Positions 32,838-41,394 are shown, counted from the first letter of the stretch. The stretch is 64,000 nt of DNA from Desulfosporosinus sp. (GCA_003513495.1 DOPM01000058.1:147417-211416); one strand, 5' to 3'. Program-made: numbers and translations. Notes: generated from the sequence alone by a model not told the origin.

Positions 32838-32921
32838 GTCATCCTGAGCGCAGCGAAGGACCTAGATCCTTCAGTCGTCCCTCCTTCAGGATGACATAGC
32901 GCTTAAGTTGCTTTTATAGCA
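32838..32921 (-). repeat. Right copy of the ~83-bp inverted repeat flanking the dehydratase-like cassette
   Basis: GTCATCCTGAGCGCAGCGAA, GGACCTAGATCCTTCAGTCG, TCCCTCCTTCAGGATGACAT and onward to TTTTATAGCA. The reverse complement aligns with 29272-29354 over its length, with differences concentrated at one end and in single bases. Confidence 0.85.
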
Positions 32922-33174
32922 GAGATGTATAGTAAAAAGACGCGTAGCGTTTTTCTTATCCTAGAGTTCTGAGGTTCACCTGTGCAGATTTTTAGGGGCT
33001 ATTTCCTATTTAGAGTACTTTTTTATTGCTTGATTTTGAAATTCATCACCGGGTAGCAAAAATTAACATATGGCATGAAGTCTATTATTCTTAATAAGAT
33101 TTAATACCTCATCTCTTTAGGAGTGTGGCAGAGGTATCGAATATATGAGGACCCTTGAGAAGGAGGCATAAAGT

Positions 33175-34509
33175 GTGAGGTTGCACGGAACCCAAGTCAT
33201 AAATCAGCAGGGTCATTTGGAAATAGGCGGATGCGATACGGTTGAACTGGCTAGAGAGTTTGGAACCCCCTTATACATCATGGATGAAGCCCACATTCGT
33301 GACACTTGCCAGCAATATCATCGTTCCTTTGTCAGAGGTATGGAGAATGCAGAAGTTATTTATGCATCAAAAGCATTTTTAACCTTAGCAATGTGCCGAA
33401 TTATTGAAGAAGAGGGTTTGGGTTTAGATGTGGTCTCCGGGGGAGAGCTCTATACGGCCCTTCAAGCTAATTTTCCAGTGAAAAATATTTACTTACATGG
33501 CAATAATAAGTCCAAAGAAGAATTGTCGATGGCGATCAATTCCGGAGTAGGGAGAATTGTCGTTGATAATTTTTATGAGATGAGCCTACTCAATGATTTA
33601 GCTAAAGAGTTGAATCAACAAGTTGACATTCTCCTTCGCATAACCCCTGGAATTGAAGCGCATACACATGAGTATATACAAACAGGTCAAATCGATTCTA
33701 AATTCGGTTTTACGTTATCGGACGGTACTGCAGACCAAGCACTCGATTTAGTGTTAGATTACTCCAATCTCGTGGTTAAAGGGCTTCATGCTCATATCGG
33801 GTCGCAGATCTTTGAATTAGATTCCTATCGGCATGAAGTTCGGATTATGATCAAGTATATGGCAAGTGTTTATGCGCGCAGGAATTGCCTTCTACAGGAA
33901 TTGAACCTAGGTGGGGGATTTGGGATATACTATGCCTCTGGTGATGAACCCGCTAAAATATCGGATTATGCTAGAACGGTTCAAGCTGCTGTAGAGGAGG
34001 CTTGCCAGAGTTTGAATTTCCCACGCCCTAAAATTATAGTTGAGCCGGGGCGTTCAATCGTGGGAACAGCTGGAATAACCCTTTATTCAATAGGTTCAAT
34101 CAAAGAAATTCCAGGGATTCGTAAATATGTTGCCGTTGATGGAGGTATGACAGATAATCCTCGTCCTTCACTTTATCAAGCCCGTTATGAGGCAGTTGTT
34201 GCGAACCGATCGAATGAAGAAGCAACGGAGACTGTTTCTATTACAGGAAAGTGTTGTGAGTCCGGAGATATGTTAATTTGGGATATCGATTTGCCAAAGA
34301 TAAACTCGGGGGACCTGCTTGCCGTTTTATCAACGGGGGCCTATAACTATTCTATGTCCTCCAATTACAATCTGCTTCCACGACCGGAGGTTATCCTGGT
34401 AAAGGACGGTCATGGGGATGTCATTGTAAAACGTGAAACTCACTCGGATTTGTTGAGAAACGATGTTTTGCCTGAACGGTTAAAGCAAGTGCAAATAGCA
34501 AGCAGATAA
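33175..34509 (+). CDS. lysA: Diaminopimelate decarboxylase
   Basis: PLP enzyme making L-lysine from meso-diaminopimelate. The PLP lysine lies in EVIYASKAFLTLAMC; other motifs are GLHAHIGSQIFEL, NLGGGFGIYY, IVEPGRSIVGTAGIT and GKCCESGDML. GTG 33175 is the start, 8 nt after AAGGAGG. 444 residues. In Bacillus lysA likewise follows spoVAF, so the dehydratase-like cassette appears inserted into an otherwise conserved order. Confidence 0.95.
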   Translation: MRLHGTQVINQQGHLEIGGCDTVELAREFGTPLYIMDEAHIRDTCQQYHRSFVRGMENAEVIYASKAFLTLAMCRIIEEEGLGLDVVSGGELYTALQANFPVKNIYLHGNNKSKEELSMAINSGVGRIVVDNFYEMSLLNDLAKELNQQVDILLRITPGIEAHTHEYIQTGQIDSKFGFTLSDGTADQALDLVLDYSNLVVKGLHAHIGSQIFELDSYRHEVRIMIKYMASVYARRNCLLQELNLGGGFGIYYASGDEPAKISDYARTVQAAVEEACQSLNFPRPKIIVEPGRSIVGTAGITLYSIGSIKEIPGIRKYVAVDGGMTDNPRPSLYQARYEAVVANRSNEEATETVSITGKCCESGDMLIWDIDLPKINSGDLLAVLSTGAYNYSMSSNYNLLPRPEVILVKDGHGDVIVKRETHSDLLRNDVLPERLKQVQIASR

Positions 34510-34585
34510 CTTCTTGATCTTTAGTTGAAGGAGTCCACTTAGAAAACTTAAACAAGTAAGGTTATGAAGAACCGGGATGGCACAG

Positions 34586-34629
34586 AAAAGGACGTATGCA
34601 CGTTTAATTAACGTAATACGTCCTTTTTT
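34586..34629 (+). terminator. Terminator hairpin after lysA, shared with the end of the opposing gene
   Basis: AAAAGGACGTAT pairs with ATACGTCCTTTT (12 bp) and TTG follows; a second small stem ACGT/ACGT lies inside. The stop codon and last residues of the minus-strand Pro/Tyr-rich gene are encoded within it. Confidence 0.75.
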
Positions 34630-35026
34630 GTGGACGAACAATGACAAGATCGAGGGCAACCAAGATAAGGGTTGCGATCAGAACAATGACCAATCCTTTA
34701 GAGGAAACCGTTGGTGCATAAGAAAAGGCGGGAACAGAATAAGAGGAGAGGGGAATAGGGGAAGGGCTTGGGTATCCGGATGGGGCAGGATAATAAGGAT
34801 AAGGTTGCGGGGCATAGGGCTTGGGTGATAGAACGCTGTAAGGAGATTGAACTCTGTAGGAAGATTGAGGAGTATAGAGAGAGGGTGTAGGGTGATAGGC
34901 GTTGCTTCTATTAGCATTGACTTGTTGCGGGGGATAATATGTGGGTGTGGATCGAGTTGAGTAATGATGAAAGAGGCATGGATTCCTTAGAACAGGTGTA
35001 TTGACACGGGAGTATCCATGATTCAA
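34604..35026 (-). CDS. Proline/tyrosine-rich tail-anchored protein, unknown
   Basis: I do not recognise this 140-residue protein. Residues 25-105 are rich in Pro, Tyr and Ser (SPKPYAPQPYPYYPAPSGYP), and one hydrophobic segment lies near the C-terminus (GLVIVLIATLILVALDLVIV) before a short basic tail, giving a tail-anchored topology. Start TTG 35026 has AGGGGAG 7 nt upstream, the main reason to accept this strand; the overlapping plus-strand frames lack a site. The C-terminal codons and stop lie inside the lysA terminator hairpin. Its composition recalls spore-coat or surface proteins, but that is only a resemblance. Confidence 0.65.
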   Translation of the reverse strand: MNHGYSRVNTPVLRNPCLFHHYSTRSTPTYYPPQQVNANRSNAYHPTPSLYTPQSSYRVQSPYSVLSPKPYAPQPYPYYPAPSGYPSPSPIPLSSYSVPAFSYAPTVSSKGLVIVLIATLILVALDLVIVRPQKRTYYVN

Positions 35027-35261
35027 TTCACGTCTCCCCTTTCTAATTGAACATCGGTTTTGTAAATACCAAGATTAAGAAATCAAGACTGAAGCTCTTG
35101 TATTGGTATTATATGTATATATTTTCCAAACTGCTACCTTTTGTAAAGAATTCAAAATCAAGATCGTAACAATAAGGGTTTCCAAGATTATTCTCTTTTT
35201 TTTGCTACAGATCAGGAATATTTACGAGGAGATTGTTTGATGCTAAAGGAAAAGAGTTAGA

Positions 35262-36422
35262 ATGGAGTGGACTCGGATGAAAGAAACTAAAAACTCTGCG
35301 AAAACGCTTTTCCGGGTCATTGAAGTCTACACAAAACCCTTACTGCTGGGATTCTTTTTAGGAATGAGCTTAGTTTTAGGGTTTTTCCTGGCAAATCAGG
35401 TTATTGGAAATGAAAAAACCCCTCTTACTCTCGCCAAGATGAGGGAAGAATCAAACCGACTGGAAAAGGAAAACCCAATCGAAACAAGTTTAGTCGATCA
35501 AGGTGAGACAAACTACAACCAAATAACAGAAGAAGCCCAAGATATAGAAGACCTTGAGACAGAAGCTTCCAAGTCTAATGATAGTCCAGATCCGATGCTT
35601 CATAATACTAATGATGACGTTGAAGAGACAATCCTCGCCTATAATAAAAAGCACTTTTCAGTACTCTTAGTAGGTGTAGATCAACGACCTAATGAAACAA
35701 CCATCAGTAACACGGATACTCTTTTGGTAGCCAGTATCAATACTGAGAATGGTCAAGTCACTCTTCTCTCTATCCCCCGAGATACACAGGTTAATATTCC
35801 TGGTTATGGGAAGGGGAAAATCAATGCTGCTGCACGATTAGGTAAAGGTCTTAAGACAACTGAAGCCCTAGTTGAAGAACTAATAGGCCAACCTATCGAT
35901 GGCTATGTTCTAACGAATTTCACAGGATTCAAGTCAATTATTGATACTCTTGGAGGAATCACTCTTACGATTGATAAAGACATGTATTATGTTACAGGAG
36001 ACAAGGAAGATGGTATTATCAACTTGAAAAAGGGTACTCAGCGTGTAAATGGCACTCAGGCCTTACAATATGCAAGGTTCCGTCAAGATGCTTTGGCAGA
36101 TATTTCAAGAACTGCACGGCAACAATCCGTTCTAAAAGCAGTTCAGAAGGAGTTTCTGCAAGTTAAGACCTTGCCAAAATTGCCGGGGCTGATTTCACAG
36201 ATTACCAAATGTACAGAAACCAACCTTTCCGTAGGGCAACTTTGGTCACTGTCAAATATTTTGCTGCGCTTTAAAAATCCAGACATTAACTCTCAGACCT
36301 TACCGGGTAATTTTCTTATTGAAGAGGATGTTAGTTATTGGAAAGTAAATCCTCGGAAGGCACCTGCCCTTGTAAAGCGGTTAATAGAAGAGGGGAAAAC
36401 AGCTTCAGTATTTTTTCAGTAG
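35262..36422 (+). CDS. LytR-CpsA-Psr (LCP) family cell-wall glycopolymer ligase
   Basis: Membrane-anchored enzyme that attaches secondary wall polymers to peptidoglycan. One transmembrane helix near residues 23-45 (LLGFFLGMSLVLGFFLANQV), an acidic linker, then the LCP domain from about 130: VLLVGVDQRPNE, TDTLLVASINTENGQVTLLS, catalytic-region IPRDTQVNIPGYGKGKINAA, and YARFRQDALADISRTARQQS. 386 residues. ATG 35262 has AAAGGA upstream; ATG 35277 is a possible alternative. It stands alone between divergent and hypothetical genes. Confidence 0.88.
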   Translation: MEWTRMKETKNSAKTLFRVIEVYTKPLLLGFFLGMSLVLGFFLANQVIGNEKTPLTLAKMREESNRLEKENPIETSLVDQGETNYNQITEEAQDIEDLETEASKSNDSPDPMLHNTNDDVEETILAYNKKHFSVLLVGVDQRPNETTISNTDTLLVASINTENGQVTLLSIPRDTQVNIPGYGKGKINAAARLGKGLKTTEALVEELIGQPIDGYVLTNFTGFKSIIDTLGGITLTIDKDMYYVTGDKEDGIINLKKGTQRVNGTQALQYARFRQDALADISRTARQQSVLKAVQKEFLQVKTLPKLPGLISQITKCTETNLSVGQLWSLSNILLRFKNPDINSQTLPGNFLIEEDVSYWKVNPRKAPALVKRLIEEGKTASVFFQ

Positions 36423-36526
36423 GGCAATCCACAAATTTTCCCCCAATACAGTCCCTTGTCATTTTAGTTAAACGGTTATATACTATATAGGATTCATTTT
36501 GAAGGTAAATTTTTGGAGGGTGGACA

Positions 36527-36868
36527 TTGGATAAGCTGCTTGAGAAGTTGAAAGAATACTTACACATGGAGACGGAAATTCCCTTTGAGGAGTTTTCCCA
36601 GTATTATCAGAAACTAATTGCTGAACTAAACCTAACGTTTAATGACCTGGATAATGATGCTCGCGTAAAGGCTCTCTATATTTGTTCCATCGTGCAGTCT
36701 AATGCGGAAGCACGAGCAAAAGAGAGTAAAGTCAATGCCAAGGCTTTCAAAAAAATGAGTGCCAAAAGCGGATTTTGGGCAGATGCTATTAAGTTCAACT
36801 TAGGCAAAAGTGGAATGTCTCCTGAGGAGATTGAAAAAGCGACAGAAGAAATTAATGAGAACATTTGA
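36527..36868 (+). CDS. Small helical cytosolic protein, unknown
   Basis: 113 residues, no membrane segment, charged and predicted helical (MDKLLEKLKEYLHME, AEARAKESKVNAKAFKKMSA). The start TTG 36527 is 6 nt after GGAGGG, a convincing site. No motif is recognised. It follows the LCP gene by 104 bp and is followed by a hairpin-rich region. Confidence 0.65.
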   Translation: MDKLLEKLKEYLHMETEIPFEEFSQYYQKLIAELNLTFNDLDNDARVKALYICSIVQSNAEARAKESKVNAKAFKKMSAKSGFWADAIKFNLGKSGMSPEEIEKATEEINENI

Positions 36869-37138
36869 TTAATCGATTATCCAAATGAATTGTTGGTTAA
36901 AGTTGAAGACCAGACTATAAGACGTAAGTCTCCAATGGAGACTTACGTTACCGAAGAGGATCATAATAATACCACTTGAAGAAGTGGGCGCTGCAAGATA
37001 GGATAGATAGAAGAAGTATTACCTACACAGGTAAAAGTTTTCTTCTATTTTTTTAGTTTATCGGAAACATTTCAACCCACTCATTCATACGTAATAAACG
37101 TGTAGGTAAAATTTTGACTAAGATATGGAGGAGCGAAC
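36869..37138. other. Hairpin-rich intergenic region; possible small RNA
   Basis: Contains a perfect 12-bp hairpin (ACGTAAGTCTCC/GGAGACTTACGT, 36922-36949), a small CCACTT/AAGTGG hairpin (36972-36987) and an intrinsic terminator (37007-37054). A promoter-like TTGGTT-17 nt-TATAAG lies at 36893-36921. It matches no riboswitch family I know. It could simply be the 3' end of the preceding transcript. Confidence 0.4.
37007..37054 (+). terminator. Intrinsic terminator upstream of the PspC-domain gene
   Basis: ATAGAAGAA pairs with TTCTTCTAT, enclosing the inner stem TTACCT/AGGTAA, followed by TTTTTT. Confidence 0.75.
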
Positions 37139-37606
37139 ATGCCTGAGAGAGTCTATAGGTCGGTGCGAGACAAGATGATTGGAGGGGTTTGTGGAGGTCT
37201 TGCTGATTATTTCAGAGTTGACGTCACCCTAGTACGAATTATTGCCCTAGTTGCCTTATTTGCTGGGGGCGTGGGTTTTTTGGCCTATTTAGCAGCTTGG
37301 GTGATTATACCTATTGATCCTGCAGAACAAGAACGGTATCCCTATAGGCGTGAGGCCGGGGCTGAGGTCAAGGAACTAGTTTCTAATGGCGACAAGACGG
37401 CTAAGGAGTTTGGAAGGCCTGAGTATCCTGACAATCGTGAGAATCACGAAAACCGCACGAAAATTGCCGGTGGAATTTTGGTCGTCTTGGGGATCGTGTT
37501 TTTGCTTGAGCGCTGGTTTCCCTATTGGTTTGATATGAGTAAGATGTGGCCGATCATTCTCATTTTCCTAGGTCTCGTCATAATTGTGAGGGGGGGAAGA
37601 AAATGA
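37139..37606 (+). CDS. PspC-domain membrane protein
   Basis: 155 residues. The N-terminal PspC domain is clear (RSVRDKMIGGVCGGLADYF, then the helix LVRIIALVALFAGGVGFLAY and LAAWVIIPI). A charged loop and two C-terminal hydrophobic segments follow (IAGGILVVLGIVFLLERWFP, MWPIILIFLGLVIIV), resembling the LiaI/LiaF-type membrane region. Such proteins often sense envelope stress. The start ATG 37139 has TGGAGGAG upstream. It overlaps the next gene by 4 bp. Confidence 0.85.
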   Translation: MPERVYRSVRDKMIGGVCGGLADYFRVDVTLVRIIALVALFAGGVGFLAYLAAWVIIPIDPAEQERYPYRREAGAEVKELVSNGDKTAKEFGRPEYPDNRENHENRTKIAGGILVVLGIVFLLERWFPYWFDMSKMWPIILIFLGLVIIVRGGRK

Positions 37607-37908
37607 GAAGAATCTCAGATAGCCTTAGTCGAGGATTACTCTTAATTGCGTTAGGGATTATCTTCTTTCTGCTCAATTATGGCTACTTATCCTGGGGGCT
37701 ATGGACACATGTCATCGATTTATGGCCTCTAATTCTTATATTGGCTGGAATTGGATTATTATTTAACCAGCGGATACCCATAAGTACTGTTTTGTTAATT
37801 TTTCTATTGTCTATGGTAGTCTATTCGATGGTTGTGGGAGATAAACCATCGACAGGGCAGCTTAAACACCATTTTCCGAATGCTCAATATAGAAATGAAA
37901 CCTTCTAA
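37603..37908 (+). CDS. Small membrane protein, LiaI/LiaF-like transmembrane region
   Basis: 101 residues with three hydrophobic segments (GLLLIALGIIFFLLNYGYLS, LWPLILILAGIGLLF, ISTVLLIFLLSMVVYSMVV). The start is ATG 37603 overlapping the PspC stop (ATGA), with GGGGGGAAG upstream; the longer frame from 37546 lies within the PspC gene. The pair probably forms a membrane complex. Name by pattern only. Confidence 0.7.
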   Translation: MRRISDSLSRGLLLIALGIIFFLLNYGYLSWGLWTHVIDLWPLILILAGIGLLFNQRIPISTVLLIFLLSMVVYSMVVGDKPSTGQLKHHFPNAQYRNETF

Positions 37909-37998
37909 GTTGCTGTAAGTAACCTAAAGATGGTATAATTTTAAATATTGACCTAAAGTGGATTGAGTCCAAGAGGATAGGAGTTTGAGGATGTAGAT

Positions 37999-40548
37999 AT
38001 GGATATCATTTTGGCACATCGCCAAATCGATTTTGATGCGCTAGCTTCTATGGTGGCTGCTCAAAAAATTTATCCAAACAGTGTTTTGGTCATGGACGGG
38101 AAACCGAGCGTCTTTGTTCAAGACTTTTTGGCGTTATCAAGAGATCAATTGAGGTTTCGCAGGGCCCAAGATATTAATTTAGAAGAAGTCTCTCGGGTTA
38201 TATTAGTTGATACTCATGAACTTCATAGAGTAGGATTCTTAGGGGAAAAGGTAGCAAAGCTTCCTGGAGTGGAGGTGGAAATCTATGACCATCATCCTTA
38301 TGCAGGAAAACTTAAACAAGGCATGGTTATCGAACCCGTTGGGGCTTGCGCAACCCTCCTAGTTGAAAAACTAGCGGAGATGGGGTTACCGTTGAGTAGC
38401 TTTGAAGCTACACTAATTGCTATAGGAATCTATGATGATACCGGAAGCTTATTGTTTGATAATACCACAGTACGTGATGTTCACGCTGTGGCTTATTTAT
38501 TAGAACAAGGTGCGAATTTAGGGGTAATCTCCAAAAATTTGCGTCGCCCGCTCACTGAGGAACAGAAAGAACTCTTGCAACAGTTATTAGATCAGGGACA
38601 AACAGAGGTCTTTGATGGACTACCTGTGTATATATCCTATGCTGAGATCGAGGAGTATGTTGGTGGACTTGCTCTATTAGCTCATCGAGTAGGAGAACTT
38701 GAAGGCGCAGATACTTGGTTTTTGCTGGTTAAGATGGAGAACAGGGTCTATATTGTAGGCCGCTCTCGAGGTCGTGGTTTGCCTGTTAATGGATTAGTTC
38801 AGTTATTTGGAGGTGCAGGACATGAGAGAGCTGCGTCTGCCACCATCAAAGATGCTAAGCTTTCCGAGATCCTGAAAGAATTGCGTTCAGCTATTCGGAC
38901 TCGTGCAAAACGACCGCATCTTGTGAGAGATATCATGAGCTTTCCAGTTAAGACCGTATCTCCTGAGACGCGGCTAGGTGAGGTTGAACAAATTCTATTG
39001 CGCTATGGGCATACAGGAGTTCCGGTTACAGAAGGCCAAAATATAATAGGGATTATTTCCAGGCGTGATGTTGATAAGGCAATTAAACACGGCTTACAAC
39101 ATGCTCCTGTAAAAGGTTTTATGACCACTAGGGTCGCAACAGTAGATGTAGAGGCACCTTGGGATGAAGTTCAGCGACTCATGATTCAGCATGATATCGG
39201 ACGTTTGCCCGTTGTAGAAGAAGGCAATCTCGTTGGCATTGTTTCTAGGTCAGATGTATTACGCCTTGTTCATGGTGGATCCGTTCCGATTGAAGCACAA
39301 CTTGCTCGGGAACGCAGTGCTGCTGTGCGTCAGGATATTTTGGATTTGATAGGCCGTCTACCCGAAGAAGTACGAAGTCTTCTTGAAGCGGTGAGAGATA
39401 CTGCAGGAGAAGAAGAGTGTTCAGTCTATCTGGTAGGGGGGTTTGTCCGAGATTTATTACTTTCCGTTCCAACCCAAGATTTGGATTTTGTCGTTGAAGG
39501 CAGCGGTGGTCAATTTGCCCAAGCCTTGATGCGTCGTATACCGAATGGAAAGTTAACTCATCATGTAAAGTTTGGAACTGCCCAGATTATTTTTCCTGAT
39601 GGAAGCCATCTTGACATTGCCAGTACCAGATGGGAACATTATTCTTTCCCGGGAGCCCTTCCCCAGGTGGAGGAATCTTGTCTACGGGATGATCTGTTTC
39701 GGCGGGACTTTACGGTTAATTCTATGGCGATTTGTCTTAATGCTGAGCGATTTGGAGAACTTGTCGATTACTATGGCGGCAGGCAGGATTTACAACAAAG
39801 GAAGATTCGCTTTTTGCATAATATTAGTTTTATTGATGACCCAACCCGTATGTTGAGAGCTATCCGATTTGCAGAACGATATAAGTTTAATTTTGCAAAA
39901 GAAACTCTTGATGCCTTACATACAGCCATTGAGACGGGCGTTCTTTCCAAGCTCAGTGTTGAACGTTTTACTGAGGAAATCATGCTTATTTTTAAAGAAA
40001 TGAATTATCTGGCAATGGGCCAATGCCTAGTTCAGAGTGGTTTGTTCAAAGCGTGGTTTGGCGAGGAATTGGCTTGGAATTTTGACCTAGATGATGCTGA
40101 GGTGAGTCTCGATTGGTCACTAAATATGAGGTGGTTAGTCTCTGTTTCCAAAATGGAAACCAACCAAATTCAAAGGCTGCTTGAACGAGTAAGTCTAAAT
40201 AAATCCCTTAGAGATGAAACAAATGCCTACGTACACTTGCGTGAGTCGTTACAGGAACCCTTAACTTTAAGTGAAATGGATCGCTTATTAAACAAGGCCC
40301 CCAAGAGAGTTGTCCTCGCTTTAGCGCGGGATGAACGGTTTAATAAGCGAATAAGAGAATGCCTTGAGGCTGGTCAAAGGATTAAAATGTCCCTTGATGG
40401 AAAGGCTCTTATACAGATGGGAGTAAAGCAAGGTCCAGAGATCGGAGAAATTCTGGATCAGGTACGCATGGCTTGGCTCGAGGGTAGGATCAGTTCCTCA
40501 GAGGAAGAGCAGGGAATGGCTCGTCAGTGGGTTAATAACCGGCGTTAG
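37999..40548 (+). CDS. DHH-DHHA1-CBS-CBS-tRNA nucleotidyltransferase fusion protein
   Basis: An 849-residue multidomain protein. Residues 1-150: DHH phosphoesterase motifs (HRQIDFDALASM, LVDTHELH, YDHHPY). About 200-305: DHHA1 region ending VQLFGGAGHERAASATI. About 310-430: two CBS domains (IMSFPVKTVSPETRLGEVEQ, FMTTRVATVDVEAPWDEVQR). About 465-720: class II poly(A) polymerase/CCA-adding head domain with VYLVGGFVRDLLLSVPTQDL and its metal aspartates in DLDFVVEG, then the RNA-binding part (DDPTRMLRAIRFAERYKF). It likely acts on tRNA 3' ends or another RNA. Such fusions are known in some Clostridia and deep-branching bacteria. Adenosine-ligand control through CBS is possible. Confidence 0.88.
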   Translation: MDIILAHRQIDFDALASMVAAQKIYPNSVLVMDGKPSVFVQDFLALSRDQLRFRRAQDINLEEVSRVILVDTHELHRVGFLGEKVAKLPGVEVEIYDHHPYAGKLKQGMVIEPVGACATLLVEKLAEMGLPLSSFEATLIAIGIYDDTGSLLFDNTTVRDVHAVAYLLEQGANLGVISKNLRRPLTEEQKELLQQLLDQGQTEVFDGLPVYISYAEIEEYVGGLALLAHRVGELEGADTWFLLVKMENRVYIVGRSRGRGLPVNGLVQLFGGAGHERAASATIKDAKLSEILKELRSAIRTRAKRPHLVRDIMSFPVKTVSPETRLGEVEQILLRYGHTGVPVTEGQNIIGIISRRDVDKAIKHGLQHAPVKGFMTTRVATVDVEAPWDEVQRLMIQHDIGRLPVVEEGNLVGIVSRSDVLRLVHGGSVPIEAQLARERSAAVRQDILDLIGRLPEEVRSLLEAVRDTAGEEECSVYLVGGFVRDLLLSVPTQDLDFVVEGSGGQFAQALMRRIPNGKLTHHVKFGTAQIIFPDGSHLDIASTRWEHYSFPGALPQVEESCLRDDLFRRDFTVNSMAICLNAERFGELVDYYGGRQDLQQRKIRFLHNISFIDDPTRMLRAIRFAERYKFNFAKETLDALHTAIETGVLSKLSVERFTEEIMLIFKEMNYLAMGQCLVQSGLFKAWFGEELAWNFDLDDAEVSLDWSLNMRWLVSVSKMETNQIQRLLERVSLNKSLRDETNAYVHLRESLQEPLTLSEMDRLLNKAPKRVVLALARDERFNKRIRECLEAGQRIKMSLDGKALIQMGVKQGPEIGEILDQVRMAWLEGRISSSEEEQGMARQWVNNRR

Positions 40549-40562
40549 AAGGGGGTAGGGAT

Positions 40563-41210
40563 TTGTTCGATTTTAATTTAACGACCATTATTGCAAATAT
40601 TCCCGCATTAATGATCGGATTTGCCTTTCATGAATTTGCCCATGCTTGGGTTGCTGATCGTTTAGGAGATCCAACTCCACGAAGTCAGGGGCGTTTAACC
40701 TTAAACCCTTTCGTACACTTAGATCTGTTTGGAACGATCATGGCTCTTTTATATCGGTTTGGTTGGGCTAAGCCTGTTATAACGAATCCCCATTATTACC
40801 GGGGAGACAAAAGACGAGGGCAAATATTAGTTGCTTTAGCAGGTTCGATCATGAATTTGGTCATTGCTTTTGTGCTAATGCTGTTATGGTTTATAACCAT
40901 GCTTGGGATTCAAGGTTCCGAATGGAGCGGAATTATTTCTCTTGTATTTCAGTCGGCAGTACTTATGAATCTTGGCTTAGGAGTTTTCAATCTCTTACCG
41001 ATCCCTCCTCTTGACGGTTTTACTGTTTTCGGAGGGTTATTGCCTGAACGATTTGCTCCTCAGTTACGGGTGATTGAACAATATGGTATGATTATCTTAA
41101 TTGTACTTCTCTTTACTGATATTTTAGGGAAAATCCTTTCTCCCGCGGTCATTGGGATATTTTACGCTTATCAGAAAATCATATCGCTGATATTGACCCC
41201 GTTTTTCTAG
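40563..41210 (+). CDS. Site-2 protease family (M50) membrane metallopeptidase
   Basis: Intramembrane zinc metalloprotease family, YwhC-like. The zinc motif HExxH is in FAFHEFAHAWVADRLGD near residue 22, and the C-terminal motif is NLLPIPPLDGF. Four or more hydrophobic segments. Start TTG 40563 follows GGGGGTAGGG. 215 residues. It lies 14 bp after the CBS-nucleotidyltransferase gene, so probably cotranscribed. Substrate unknown; distinct from SpoIVFB. Confidence 0.88.
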   Translation: MFDFNLTTIIANIPALMIGFAFHEFAHAWVADRLGDPTPRSQGRLTLNPFVHLDLFGTIMALLYRFGWAKPVITNPHYYRGDKRRGQILVALAGSIMNLVIAFVLMLLWFITMLGIQGSEWSGIISLVFQSAVLMNLGLGVFNLLPIPPLDGFTVFGGLLPERFAPQLRVIEQYGMIILIVLLFTDILGKILSPAVIGIFYAYQKIISLILTPFF

Positions 41211-41271
41211 TGCTATCAGACCCCATGCCGCTGTGCGGAACCACTGATGAAGGAAGATCCAGTACGCTCTT

Positions 41272-41332
41272 GTCATTCTGAACGAAGTGAAGAATCTTAA
41301 GCCCTAGATCCTTCGCTATCTCTCGGGATGAC
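41272..41332. repeat. Palindromic GTCATCCTGAGCG-family repeat, copy 4
   Basis: GTCATTCTGAACGAAGTGAA, then GAATCTTAAGCCCTAGATCC, then TTCGCTATCTCTCGGGATGAC. Degenerate inverted arms of the same family as 25468, 29272 and 32838, here upstream of trpS. Confidence 0.7.
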
Positions 41333-41394
41333 ATTAACATAAACCTATTTTCGGAGTAGAGGTGTCTCTAAATTGTTTAAAGGGGTTGTTTATA

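Larger units (their letters stand above)
32696..33174. other. Intergenic region between the activase gene and lysA
   Basis: Holds the activase terminator (32750-32796), the right copy of the flanking inverted repeat (32838-32921), and a small hairpin near 32935-32955 (AAAAAGACGC/GCGTTTTT). A 7-bp stem ATACCTC/GAGGTAT around 33103-33140 lies upstream of lysA. No lysine riboswitch motif is seen. Confidence 0.6.

Noticed and set aside
33000..33174. Lysine riboswitch before lysA
   Set aside because: The region has only a 7-bp stem and none of the conserved lysine-aptamer sequence segments.
34577..34828. 83-codon plus-strand ORF downstream of lysA
   Set aside because: It starts in the lysA terminator, lacks a ribosome-binding site and overlaps the better-supported minus-strand Pro/Tyr-rich gene.
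41211..41394. T-box leader before trpS
   Set aside because: No T-box core sequence or antiterminator is visible; the region is mostly a dispersed palindromic repeat.
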